The notes beneath the pieces are model-generated. The model searched no databases, had not been told where the DNA came from, and was given only the letters and a program-made list of their open reading frames with translations. From an uncultured Prevotellaceae bacterium (lineage in GTDB: Bacteria > Bacteroidota > Bacteroidia > Bacteroidales > Bacteroidaceae), in contig OMWI01000031.1 in NCBI GenBank assembly GCA_900314715.1, positions 1 through 60,306 of the forward strand: 60,306 nt of DNA, in the 5' to 3' direction. Of this stretch, positions 8,290 to 16,009 are shown piece by piece; position 1 is the first letter of the stretch; each line of letters starts with the position of its first letter. The translations under genes and the position numbers were made by a program.

Positions 8290-9381
8290 TTAAAACCATC
8301 CCATCAATGGGCGCAGGAAGGCTGTCAATTCGCCTGCCATTTTCTGGTGTTGCCAACAACTGGGATGCCATGATGCGCCATAATACAAGTCACCTGTTTG
8401 GAAACTGAAATCGAAGCGGTAGATTTCCTTGTCGCCAGTTTTGTGGCAGTCGTCCTTGATGGTGTCTAACACTTTGCGTTGCAGAGAAGCCTCTTTCTCG
8501 CCCAACATCGGTCCTGTTAGCAATACGATTTTAGCGTTTGGATAATGTCCACGCACCGTTTTCAGGAATCCTCGATAAGCTTTCTCGTACAACTTGATGT
8601 CAAAATTAGGCGTAGACAAGTCGTTGGTACCTAAATTGATGCAAACCAATTGTGGTTGGTAACGTGAGAAATCCCATTTCTCGTCGTGCTGGTTGAACAA
8701 CGTATATTCATATTGCCAAGGCATGTTTTCCTTGTTACCCGCCTTTGGTCCGTCGTAATTGCGGTAAACCCCGATTCCACTCCTGGCAATGGCAGTATGT
8801 TGCGCATTCAAAGCCTTAGCTGTCAGGGTGGCATACGTCATGTAATGGTTTTCCGTCTCGTCTTCAAAGGGATCTTCTTTCGTGATGCTCTCCACGCCAT
8901 ATCCGCACGTGATGGAATTGCCGATGAATTCTATCTTGCGTTCGGGCAGGGCATCCGACTTCACTAACGAGCATCCCTCATCCAATACGAAGCCGTGAAA
9001 CTCGGGTTGGCGAAACAATCCCTCGATGATATACATCAACTTGACTGTATGCTTCCCATTCGGGAGAGCCGTTGCCAACGTTACCACGGAATCCTTCTTG
9101 GCATTGAAGCACACCTTGAACGGTTCGGCTTGGTCGATTTGCGCCATGAAGTATCCACTCTCTGGCCTGGCTATCATCTTCAACGAGGTACCTTCAAACG
9201 ATGTGATAATTTGCGTGCCTGGATAATTGAACCTGGCGATGGATGGGTTTTTCAAACTCACGCGCCCCACATATTGTATCATGGGATCAGAGGGTTTTAC
9301 GACGTGTCCTTTCACGGGCAATGTAATGGCATTTGCCCCGACGCAAATCATTGCGGCCATAATCAATGCTAATGTTTTCAT
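8290..9381 (-). CDS. Secreted SGNH/GDSL esterase, CE2-like acetyl-xylan/pectin esterase
   Basis: The product has a signal peptide (KTLALIMAAMICVGANA), an N-terminal beta-sandwich of about 120 residues and an SGNH hydrolase domain. The nucleophile serine is in IEFIGNSITCGYG, the block III Asn is in CINLGTNDLST, and the catalytic His is in SWHPSCWQHQKMAGEL. This two-domain layout is that of carbohydrate esterase family 2, which deacetylates plant polysaccharides. The ATG at 9381 places the signal peptide at the start; an ATG seven codons upstream is less likely. It is monocistronic with its own promoter. A partner of the polygalacturonase and pectate lyase elsewhere in the window is plausible; exact substrate unknown. 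Confidence 0.8.
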   Translation of the reverse strand: MKTLALIMAAMICVGANAITLPVKGHVVKPSDPMIQYVGRVSLKNPSIARFNYPGTQIITSFEGTSLKMIARPESGYFMAQIDQAEPFKVCFNAKKDSVVTLATALPNGKHTVKLMYIIEGLFRQPEFHGFVLDEGCSLVKSDALPERKIEFIGNSITCGYGVESITKEDPFEDETENHYMTYATLTAKALNAQHTAIARSGIGVYRNYDGPKAGNKENMPWQYEYTLFNQHDEKWDFSRYQPQLVCINLGTNDLSTPNFDIKLYEKAYRGFLKTVRGHYPNAKIVLLTGPMLGEKEASLQRKVLDTIKDDCHKTGDKEIYRFDFSFQTGDLYYGASWHPSCWQHQKMAGELTAFLRPLMGWF

Positions 9382-9403
9382 GCTATTTCCTATTAAATAC
9401 ATG

Positions 9404-9434
9404 CAAAAGTAATATAAATAATGTGGTTGACAAA
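9404..9434 (-). promoter_or_regulatory. Promoter of the CE2-like esterase gene
   Basis: Read on the minus strand: TTTG at 9434-9431, a 19-nt spacer, TACTTTTG at 9411-9404. This matches the Bacteroidetes sigma-ABfr consensus and lies about 23 bases upstream of the start codon. Confidence 0.6.
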
Positions 9435-9542
9435 ATACTTTTATGAAAAATTATGGAAGCATTCATGATGTATGTCGATTTATTTTCTTACTTTTGCAAA
9501 TCAAACCTTGAAACATGACAACTTTTCAAAAAATATCAAGCT

Positions 9543-10553
9543 ATGGATTTATTACAACAAATTGTTGCGCGTGCTAAATCAAACAAGCAGCGCATCGTTC
9601 TCCCCGAAGCAACCGAGGAGCGTACATTACGTGCTGCCGACCGCGTATTGGCAGAAGACATTGCCGACATCATCTTGATTGGCAACCCAGAGGAAATCAA
9701 GAAATTGGCTGCTGAATGGGGACTTAACAGTGTAGATAAAGCTACCATCATCGACCCAGAGAACAATCCCAAGAGTGAGGAATATGCTCAATTGCTCGCC
9801 GAACTTCGCAAGAAGAAGGGCATGACTATCGAACAAGCCCGCGAATTGGTGAAGAATCCACTCTATTTAGGTTGTATGATTATCAAGACCGAAGGTGCAG
9901 ACGGCCAGATTTCTGGTGCTCTCTCTACGACAGGTGACACCCTTCGTCCAGCCCTTCAGATTATCAAGTGTGCTCCTGGCATTACTTGCGTATCTGGTGG
10001 TTTGCTGCTTATCTCCAAGGAGAAGCAATATGGTGAGGATGGCGTACTCGTAGTTGGTGACGTTGCCGTTACACCTATGCCCGATGCCGACCAATTGGCA
10101 CAGATTGCCGTATGTACAGCCCAAACCGCAAAGAGCGTAGCTGGATTTGCAGAGCCACGCGTAGCCATGTTGAGTTTCTCTACTAAGGGAAGTGCCAAGC
10201 ATGAGGTTTGCGATAAGGTGATTGAGGCTACACGTATCGCCAAGGAAACCGCTCCCGAATTGAAGATTGACGGTGAGTTGCAGGCAGACGCCGCATTGGT
10301 TCCATCCGTAGGTGCCAAGAAGGCTCCAGGTAGTGACATCGCAGGAAAGGCCAACGTGCTCGTATTCCCCAACCTCGAAGTTGGAAACATCGGTTACAAG
10401 ATGGTACAACGTCTTGGAGATGCCATTGCCATCGGTCCTATCCTTCAAGGTATCGCCCGTCCAGTCAACGACCTCAGCCGTGGTTGTTCGGTAGACGACA
10501 TTTACTACATGGTAGCCATCACCGCTTGCCAAGCAATGGACGCCAAGAAGTAG
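9543..10553 (+). CDS. pta: Phosphate acetyltransferase
   Basis: Transfers acetyl between acetyl-CoA and phosphate to give acetyl phosphate, which AckA uses to make ATP and acetate. The 336-residue length is that of the short Pta type with only the catalytic PTA/PTB domain. Recognisable family stretches are RIVLPEATEERTLRAAD near the N-terminus, GALSTTGDTLRPALQIIK (about 125-142) and VFPNLEVGNIGYKMVQRL near the C-terminus. A TACTTTTG -7 element lies at 9489-9496. The partner ackA follows, but an inverted-repeat element with a foreign gene (10555-11043) has landed between them, starting two bases after the pta stop codon. Confidence 0.95.
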   Translation: MDLLQQIVARAKSNKQRIVLPEATEERTLRAADRVLAEDIADIILIGNPEEIKKLAAEWGLNSVDKATIIDPENNPKSEEYAQLLAELRKKKGMTIEQARELVKNPLYLGCMIIKTEGADGQISGALSTTGDTLRPALQIIKCAPGITCVSGGLLLISKEKQYGEDGVLVVGDVAVTPMPDADQLAQIAVCTAQTAKSVAGFAEPRVAMLSFSTKGSAKHEVCDKVIEATRIAKETAPELKIDGELQADAALVPSVGAKKAPGSDIAGKANVLVFPNLEVGNIGYKMVQRLGDAIAIGPILQGIARPVNDLSRGCSVDDIYYMVAITACQAMDAKK

Positions 10554-10554
10554 A

Positions 10555-11043
10555 AAATGAAGAATGAAGAATGAAGAATAAATTTGCGTGGAAATAATTC
10601 ATTATAAAAGAGAAGGCTCCGTTCTACACATCAAGAGTTATGCTTTTGCCGTGAGAATCGTCAATATGTTCCTTCATCTTTCTAATGATGATTGGAGATT
10701 AGCTTCCATTTATAAGCAAGTATTACGGTCTGGAACGTCCGTCTCTGCCAATGTCCATGAGTCAGAATTTGCTCAAAGTCCTTCAGACTTCATCTCAAAG
10801 CTTTCCATTGCATTAAAAGAAGCCAACGAAACCATGAATTGGCTCAACCTCTTAAAGGATACGGGGTATCTAACCGATAAAGAGTTTGAGAGTATGGCCA
10901 AGGATTGCAGCGAGATTATCGCCATGTTGGTATCATCAATTAAAACAACAAAGAAAAATAATAATTATAAAAACGAATGAAGCTGGAGGAAAAAAGAATC
11001 CCAACACAAAGATTCTTCATTCTTCATTCTTCATTCTTCATTT
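10555..11043 (+). mobile_element. Inverted-repeat element carrying a four-helix-bundle gene (family A, copy 1)
   Basis: The right end (11011-11043) is a 33-base sequence made of the 7-mer ATTCTTC repeated, ending CATTT. The left end (10555-10579) is its inverted copy, shortened to 25 bases, starting AAATG. The same 33-bp ends bound the 124-bp copies at 22950-23073 and 45402-45525. The interior holds one gene (10588-10980) and about 30 bases of spacer. It separates pta from ackA and ends seven bases before the ackA start codon. No transposase is present. Confidence 0.8.
10588..10980 (+). CDS. Four-helix-bundle protein (23S rRNA intervening-sequence/S23 family)
   Basis: 130 residues, all helical, matching the S23/IVP four-helix-bundle family: SYAFAVRIVNMFLHLS, LRSGTSVSANVHESEFAQS, FISKLSIALKEANETMNWL, FESMAKDCSEIIAMLVSS. 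The start is a GTG at 10588, because an in-frame stop lies three codons upstream and the next Met (about residue 27) would cut the first helix. Family members are encoded in intervening sequences of 23S rRNA genes and scattered in Bacteroidetes genomes; biochemical role unknown, and the related Avd protein binds nucleic acid and reverse transcriptase in diversity-generating retroelements. Here the gene is boxed by inverted 33-bp-type ends, as if it travels with them. Confidence 0.85.
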   Translation: MEIIHYKREGSVLHIKSYAFAVRIVNMFLHLSNDDWRLASIYKQVLRSGTSVSANVHESEFAQSPSDFISKLSIALKEANETMNWLNLLKDTGYLTDKEFESMAKDCSEIIAMLVSSIKTTKKNNNYKNE

Positions 11044-11050
11044 AAGAAAC

Positions 11051-12247
11051 ATGAAAATATTAGTATTAAATTGTGGTTCCTCTTCCATCAAGTACAAGTT
11101 GTACGACATGGATGATGAGTCTGTATTGGCACAAGGAGGAGTAGAACGTATCGGACTTGATAACGCATTCCTGAAATTGACGTTGCCTAACGGAGAGAAG
11201 AAAATCCTCATGCACGACATGCCTGACCATAAAGAGGGCGTGAACTTTGTATTCCAGACATTGTTGAACGAGGAATATGGTGCTATCAAGAGCCTCGACG
11301 AAATCGACGCTGTTGGTCACCGCATCGTGCAAGGTGGAGACTTGTTTGAAAAGAGTTGTATCGTCAACGAAGGTGTTGAGGCTGGTATCGAGAGCCTTTG
11401 CGACTTGGCTCCCGTTCACAATGCGGGTCACCTGAAAGGTATTCGTGCCGTTGACCATTTGATGCCAACCGTTCCACAGGTAACGGTATTCGACAATGCT
11501 TTCCACGCTACCATGCCACCAGAGGCTTATCTCTATGCCATTCCTTACGAGTTGTACGAGAAATATCACGTTCGCCGTTATGGTTTCCACGGAACGAGTC
11601 ACCGTTATGTATCACACCGTGTAGCAGAATTGATGGGTAAAGACATCAAGGACTTGAAGATTATCACTTGCCATATCGGTAATGGTGCTTCTGTAGCTGC
11701 CATCAAAGACGGTAAGGTAATCGACACCTCTATGGGACTTACTCCGTTGGCAGGTGTGATGATGGGTTCTCGTTCTGGCGATATCGACCCAAGTGCCGTT
11801 ACATACGTGATGGAGAAATTAGGTAAGCAACCACAAGAGATGGCAGACTTCCTCAACAAGGAGAGTGGCGTGCTGGGTATCACGGGCATTTCAAGTGACA
11901 TGCGCGACGTGGAAGAAGCTGCCAGCAAAGGTAACGAACGTGCACAACTGGCTCTACGCATGTACAACTACCGCATCAAGAAATACATTGGCGCATACGC
12001 AGCTGCCATGGGTGGTGTAGACGTTATCGTTTGGACAGCTGGTGTTGGCGAGAACCAAATCAGCACTCGTATGGGAGCATGTTCTGGACTTGAATTTCTC
12101 GGCATCAAGATGGACGAGGAAGCTAATAACAGCCGTGGCGAGGAGAAGTTGATTTCCGCTCCAGACTCCAAGGTACAAGTTTGGGTTGTTCCTACCGATG
12201 AGGAAATCGTTATCGCTCGCGATACGATGGAACTGACCAAGAAATAA
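11051..12247 (+). CDS. ackA: Acetate kinase
   Basis: Makes ATP and acetate from acetyl phosphate and ADP, the last step of the Pta-AckA route. 398 residues, the family's usual size. Signatures: MKILVLNCGSSSIKYKLYDM at the N-terminus, then VFDNAFHATMPPEAY and RRYGFHGTSHRYVS, and GVGENQISTR near the C-terminus. The frame is open further upstream (to 10886), but that part is translated repeat-element sequence (SSFFILHL); the ATG at 11051 gives the exact family N-terminus. The element at 10555-11043 ends just upstream, so it must supply the leader or translation-initiation region used by ackA. Confidence 0.96.
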   Translation: MKILVLNCGSSSIKYKLYDMDDESVLAQGGVERIGLDNAFLKLTLPNGEKKILMHDMPDHKEGVNFVFQTLLNEEYGAIKSLDEIDAVGHRIVQGGDLFEKSCIVNEGVEAGIESLCDLAPVHNAGHLKGIRAVDHLMPTVPQVTVFDNAFHATMPPEAYLYAIPYELYEKYHVRRYGFHGTSHRYVSHRVAELMGKDIKDLKIITCHIGNGASVAAIKDGKVIDTSMGLTPLAGVMMGSRSGDIDPSAVTYVMEKLGKQPQEMADFLNKESGVLGITGISSDMRDVEEAASKGNERAQLALRMYNYRIKKYIGAYAAAMGGVDVIVWTAGVGENQISTRMGACSGLEFLGIKMDEEANNSRGEEKLISAPDSKVQVWVVPTDEEIVIARDTMELTKK

Positions 12248-12268
12248 AAGTTTTCCATTTAGCAAAAG

Positions 12269-12340
12269 TTTAGTGTTTAGTGTAAATAGTTTGGTGTTTT
12301 TATCGTATAAGCACTAAGTATTTAACCACTAAACACTAAA
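12269..12340 (+). terminator. Inverted repeat downstream of ackA
   Basis: TTTAGTGTTTAGTG at 12269-12282 is perfectly complementary to CACTAAACACTAAA at 12327-12340, followed by TCTTTATCT. The loop is long (44 bases), so it may be a weak terminator or a small repeat of the type often seen after Bacteroidetes genes. Confidence 0.5.
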
Positions 12341-12380
12341 TCTTTATCTCAAAAAGACCATGTTTAAAGGTAAAAAACAT

Positions 12381-12733
12381 GGCTCAGTCGATTTTTCATA
12401 GGGGAATTAAGATTGAATCTTTATTCTTTGCCGTAGTTTTATATCATTGAATTGGCTATCTATTTGAGAAAGGAGAAATGCCGTAGGCATTGGATATTAG
12501 TAGCCAGCTATGCAGAAACGCCTTTAGGTGTTTCGAAATGGCTGGGTAGGAAAATACACATATAATTCCTTGCTGTTATGCAAGGGACATGATGAAGCAT
12601 GTCGCAAACCTAAAGGCTTGCATTTTTATATATCCATATCTTCCCCAGCCATTTCGCCATACCTATCGGCATGGCTGCATAGCTGGCTACTATCATAACT
12701 ATGTTTTATCCCCTACTAAATATCGACTGAATC
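12381..12733. mobile_element. MITE-like element, family C copy 1 (353 bp)
   Basis: The ends are 25-bp terminal inverted repeats: GGCTCAGTCGATTTTTCATA... at 12381 and its complement ...TATCGACTGAATC ending at 12733. The flanks carry a perfect 8-bp direct repeat, AAAAACAT (12373-12380 and 12734-12741), the expected target-site duplication. The interior is itself a long imperfect palindrome: TAGCCAGCTATGCAG...CGAAATGGCTGG on the left and CCAGCCATTTCG...CATAGCTGGCTA on the right. No transposase; small frames inside are not genes. It fills most of the gap between ackA and the beta-barrel gene. Confidence 0.85.
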
Positions 12734-12779
12734 AAAAACATAGCTTGCTCGTTATATATAATGAAAGAATATATGTTTT

Positions 12780-13436
12780 TCAGAAAACATATCCAACATT
12801 CAGCATGATGGTCGTATGAGTGCCTTTTAATTGATAGAAATGGTATTTTTTTCTATGAGGGAATTGGGAAAAGAAACTCTTTTCTATATCACAACGAAAC
12901 ATGAAATGATGATATTCCACCCCCATTGTAAGCATACGCCATCCAGCATCCCATCTATTAGCTCCTATCGAATGGTCAAATACGGAAATGGGCTCTCTTA
13001 CGTGGATTCCATCAAACCATGCTATATCATTGGTGGCAGATGCTTTACCTTTTAGACAATATGCACCATATAAACCTGTTCCGACTGGAATGCACCAGGA
13101 CTTTTTTGTTCCCAATTGCCAACGATAAATCAAATCGAATTGTGTTTCGAGGTACAAGAAACTGAAAGACACATTGCCATTGGCTTGATAAACATCAAAA
13201 GAATGTCCTTTTGAAACACAAGCAAGAGCAGGACTAAAAACCCAAGAATGTGACTTGTTGACTGGCATTTGAATACCCGCTCCTATATTCACGCCTACAT
13301 ATCCATTATCTGTGTTATTTGTATCAAAGAAACTGATTGTCAATCCTCCTTTGACAAAAGGTTGAACATTCTGTCCTGCTACATGATTGGCCCAAAAAGT
13401 ACAAGCAAACAACATGAATATGAAACGTATTTTCAT
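12780..13436 (-). CDS. Predicted outer-membrane beta-barrel protein
   Basis: 218 residues with a signal peptide (KIRFIFMLFACTFWANHVAGQ) and alternating hydrophobic/polar strands rich in aromatics: GYVGVNIGAGIQMPV, SFSFLYLETQFDLIYRW, WCIPVGTGLYGAYCLKG, YHHFMFRCDIEKSF, ending in the strand TTIMLNVGYVF with a terminal Phe, as needed for BAM insertion. This resembles the small porin-like/PorT-type barrels of Bacteroidetes. It is last in a run of four minus-strand envelope genes (15249 to 12780) and follows the lipoprotein-like gene by 9 bases. Function unknown. Confidence 0.7.
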   Translation of the reverse strand: MKIRFIFMLFACTFWANHVAGQNVQPFVKGGLTISFFDTNNTDNGYVGVNIGAGIQMPVNKSHSWVFSPALACVSKGHSFDVYQANGNVSFSFLYLETQFDLIYRWQLGTKKSWCIPVGTGLYGAYCLKGKASATNDIAWFDGIHVREPISVFDHSIGANRWDAGWRMLTMGVEYHHFMFRCDIEKSFFSQFPHRKKYHFYQLKGTHTTIMLNVGYVF

Positions 13437-13445
13437 AACTTATCC

Positions 13446-14000
13446 TTATTGCTGCATTGGCGTAAAACCTATCCATCGTGCATTTAACTCATATGGGAGC
13501 ATTCGTTCATACGCACTCTCATAATAATTATTTCCACGACGTTCTATGAATGAAATGTGCAGGGAATCAGCATGAACCAATTGCATATACTTAACCATAT
13601 TATTAACAATCAAATTATTTGAGGCATCGTATGTGTAACTTTCTGATTGCCTTTCATTACTATTCCGTTTATACATAAAAACCGTGATGGAATCAGTTCC
13701 AAAAAACAAGTCATTCGGTACGAAATCTGATTCAGAAGAAACCACAACTCTTTTACCAATACCATCTGCCCCTATCAACCACGATTCTTTCCATTTCCAT
13801 CCATGCTGAACTACTATCTCTTTAAAATAATCACTTGAAATAGTTGTCAGATAAGGAACTTGAGGAACGTTGTCCTTAGACATGGTGTAATTCATTAAGT
13901 CATCATCATATCCATCACATGTCATGGCTTGAGTCATCATGCATAACATAAGTACTCCCAATAGACGATATAACGTTTTTGAAGACAATTGCTTTTTCAT
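13446..14000 (-). CDS. Hypothetical exported (lipo)protein
   Basis: About 184 residues starting at the ATG at 14000 (MKKQLSSKTLYRLLGV), which places a signal peptide at the N-terminus; an ATG 13 codons upstream at 14039 would put charged residues in front. The signal ends at MTQAMTCDGYDDD, an imperfect lipobox (AMTC) followed by an acidic run that in Bacteroidetes can mark surface lipoproteins. No family recognised. It precedes the beta-barrel gene closely, so the two may form a barrel/lipoprotein pair. Confidence 0.6.
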   Translation of the reverse strand: MKKQLSSKTLYRLLGVLMLCMMTQAMTCDGYDDDLMNYTMSKDNVPQVPYLTTISSDYFKEIVVQHGWKWKESWLIGADGIGKRVVVSSESDFVPNDLFFGTDSITVFMYKRNSNERQSESYTYDASNNLIVNNMVKYMQLVHADSLHISFIERRGNNYYESAYERMLPYELNARWIGFTPMQQ

Positions 14001-14066
14001 AAATCTGCCAATATACACACTAATTATTTGATAATTCATGTATATCTGTTTTTCAATGAGATAGAC

Positions 14067-14104
14067 AAGAAACAGAGGGGGCTTTTCCGTCCACTCTGTT
14101 TCTT
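14067..14104 (-). terminator. Hairpin between lipoprotein genes
   Basis: AAGAAACAGAG pairs with CTCTGTTTCTT around a 16-base loop. It lies just past the stop of the gene at 14126 on the minus strand, so it may end or attenuate the two-gene transcript from 15249. The T-tract is weak. Confidence 0.5.
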
Positions 14105-14125
14105 ATATAGGTTTGAAAGAGGTTT

Positions 14126-14752
14126 CTATCTTTTCACGAGCTTATAAGGAATGTTTGTTGTATCTGTCTTGAACTTCGCCTTAGCAGCAGAACGTTTTGA
14201 ATTGCCGCGACGTGTGAAGTTGAATTCGATTTCCTCTACGTCTTTTTGCGCTACCATGAATCCGTTGAACGAATTGTTGTCAAGATAGAAGCCCTTGGCA
14301 TTACTCTCCACATCAAGCTTGAAAGTCTTTCCCGTAGCATCATAACGAACAAAGATGTTGCCAGACTTATCAATGTACCAAGTGAAAGACAATGTTTGCG
14401 TATCACTACCAGCAGTATCAATCTCCGTTCCTACACCTTCGGTATACGAATTGTTCTTATTCAGTTGGAATATCATTTCGGCATTGAAACGTGCTTGTGC
14501 CTTTGCACCAAACTCATCGGGATAAGTGTAAATCATCTCACCGACCCACGTGCCTACCAAGCAAGCGCCTTCTGCTTCAATAGTAGAGTTGTTGTTCTGG
14601 TTTTGATTATGATTCTGATTATTGTAGTTATACCTACCATATCCATAGCGCCAACTCCAATCATCATAATAATGATCTTCATAGCAACTGGTGAACATAA
14701 ACGGGGCAAAGGCTACAAAAGCCATAAGTGCCAAATAAGTAATCTTTTTCAT
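14126..14752 (-). CDS. Hypothetical lipoprotein
   Basis: 208 residues. The signal peptide ends in a lipobox (MFTSC, Cys23) followed by YEDHYYDDWSWRYGYG and an Asn/Gln-rich linker. The C-terminal two thirds (LVGTWVGEMIYTYPDEFG, MIFQLNKNNSYTEGVGTEI, LSFTWYIDKSGNIFVRYD) is a lipocalin-like small beta-barrel pattern seen in many Bacteroidetes lipoproteins. The start overlaps the stop of the upstream gene by four bases, indicating coupling. Function unknown. Confidence 0.7.
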   Translation of the reverse strand: MKKITYLALMAFVAFAPFMFTSCYEDHYYDDWSWRYGYGRYNYNNQNHNQNQNNNSTIEAEGACLVGTWVGEMIYTYPDEFGAKAQARFNAEMIFQLNKNNSYTEGVGTEIDTAGSDTQTLSFTWYIDKSGNIFVRYDATGKTFKLDVESNAKGFYLDNNSFNGFMVAQKDVEEIEFNFTRRGNSKRSAAKAKFKTDTTNIPYKLVKR

Positions 14753-15249
14753 TTTAGTTCATTTTGATTAGGTTCAACATTATTGTTATCTATTACCACT
14801 ACTGAGTCTTGCTTGTTGCTTCGGTCTTCGTGGAGATATATCTTTTTCAAGGAGAACCTCGCAACGTCTTCTTTTGTACGTGTCTCATAGATCGTTCCTT
14901 GGAAAATCTCTCCAACTCTTGCATATTTGGGGAAATAATCGCAATCCATCACGAAATGAGTGCCATCGTCGTAATCCAAGTATATGTAGCGATTATCTAC
15001 TTTCCACCTAAACCTTACTCTCCACACGTGACCACTCCATTTACAATCTTCCTCGTATCCATAGCCAGATGATGAAAAAATGCCACTCTGAACGAATTCC
15101 ATTGTTGTGTTATAAGTCTCCCTGCTTGCAATATATCCATTCCAAACACCGTCCAGATAATATGCCATTTCCTGATCTTTGCTGCAACCCGACAATACGA
15201 AGATTGCCATAATTGCCACTATCCATTTAGCATAAAATTTTCCCTTCAT
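14749..15249 (-). CDS. Hypothetical lipoprotein
   Basis: 166 residues with signal peptide and lipobox (IFVLSGCSKDQE, Cys22). The mature part has the same kind of beta-rich pattern as its neighbour (YLDGVWNGYIASRETYNTTM, VRFRWKVDNRYIYLDYDDGT), so the two genes probably arose by duplication and divergence. It is first in the operon, with a good promoter at 15285-15315. Function unknown. Confidence 0.7.
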   Translation of the reverse strand: MKGKFYAKWIVAIMAIFVLSGCSKDQEMAYYLDGVWNGYIASRETYNTTMEFVQSGIFSSSGYGYEEDCKWSGHVWRVRFRWKVDNRYIYLDYDDGTHFVMDCDYFPKYARVGEIFQGTIYETRTKEDVARFSLKKIYLHEDRSNKQDSVVVIDNNNVEPNQNELK

Positions 15250-15284
15250 AATTCACGATATTTTTAATTTTATTTTCTCTGATG

Positions 15285-15315
15285 CAAAGTTAAGACATTT
15301 TTTGTTTCCTGCAAA
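15285..15315 (-). promoter_or_regulatory. Promoter of the lipoprotein operon
   Basis: Read on the minus strand: TTTG at 15315-15312, 19-nt spacer, TAACTTTG at 15292-15285, about 36 bases before the start codon at 15249. Confidence 0.6.
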
Positions 15316-15457
15316 TGGATTTCACATATTATTATTTAGGTTTTTTCCTATTTTAAGAGCGGAAATCCCTAATAAACATTAATAATATTACTTGAATGAT
15401 GAATATTTAATTAATTTCGCTATCTTTGCGATAGATTTTTATCAATTTTTTTAAATA

Positions 15458-16009
15458 ATGAAAACGGTATACGAATTCTCTGTCAAGGACAGAAAAGGTA
15501 AACAAGTATCGCTTAAGGAGTATGCTAACGAAGTGCTACTCATTGTCAACACAGCCACAAAATGTGGTTTCACTCCCCAGTACGATGAATTGGAAAAACT
15601 TTATGAAAAGTACCATTCACAAGGTTTTGAGATTTTAGATTTCCCCTGTAACCAATTCGGCCAGCAAGCACCAGGCACTGATGATTCTATCCATGAGTTT
15701 TGCAAGTTGAATTTCGGAACAGAATTCCCACGTTTCAAGAAAGTAAAGGTAAACGGTGACGATGCCGACCCATTGTTTAAGTTCTTGAAAGAGCAAAAGG
15801 GCTTTGCTGGTTGGGATATGAGTCATCCTATCGCTCCTATTCTCGAAGACATGCTTTCAAAGGCTGACCCAGATTACAAGCAAAAGCCAGACATCAAATG
15901 GAATTTTACGAAGTTCTTGATTAACAAGAAAGGTCAAGTAGTAGCACGCTTCGAACCTACTACCAGCATTGATTCTATCGCTGCACAAATCGAGGAATTG
16001 CTGAAATAA
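15458..16009 (+). CDS. Glutathione peroxidase-family thiol peroxidase
   Basis: 183 residues. Reduces peroxides with a thiol catalyst. The catalytic triad of the family is visible: Cys36 in NTATKCGFTPQY, Gln66 in LDFPCNQFG and Trp148 in KWNFTKFL. It has cysteine rather than selenocysteine, like most bacterial members, which are usually reduced by thioredoxin. That fits the context: the stop codon overlaps the trxB start by one base (TAATG). A TATCTTTG -7 element is at 15421-15428. Confidence 0.92.
   Translation: MKTVYEFSVKDRKGKQVSLKEYANEVLLIVNTATKCGFTPQYDELEKLYEKYHSQGFEILDFPCNQFGQQAPGTDDSIHEFCKLNFGTEFPRFKKVKVNGDDADPLFKFLKEQKGFAGWDMSHPIAPILEDMLSKADPDYKQKPDIKWNFTKFLINKKGQVVARFEPTTSIDSIAAQIEELLK

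Noticed and set aside
9867-10532. 221-codon antisense frame in pta
   Set aside because: Shadow of a strongly conserved gene; no start context or family features.
10555-10579. ATGAAGA repeats as simple microsatellite slippage
   Set aside because: Three loci share the same 33-bp inverted ends, and two have identical 124-bp total length with related interiors, which slippage would not produce.
10886-11050. N-terminal extension of AckA
   Set aside because: It translates the four-helix gene in another frame and the repeat end (SSFFILHL); the ATG at 11051 gives the exact family N-terminus.
12589-12819. 76-codon frame in the ackA downstream gap
   Set aside because: Lies within MITE copy 1 and its flank; not conserved in the second copy.
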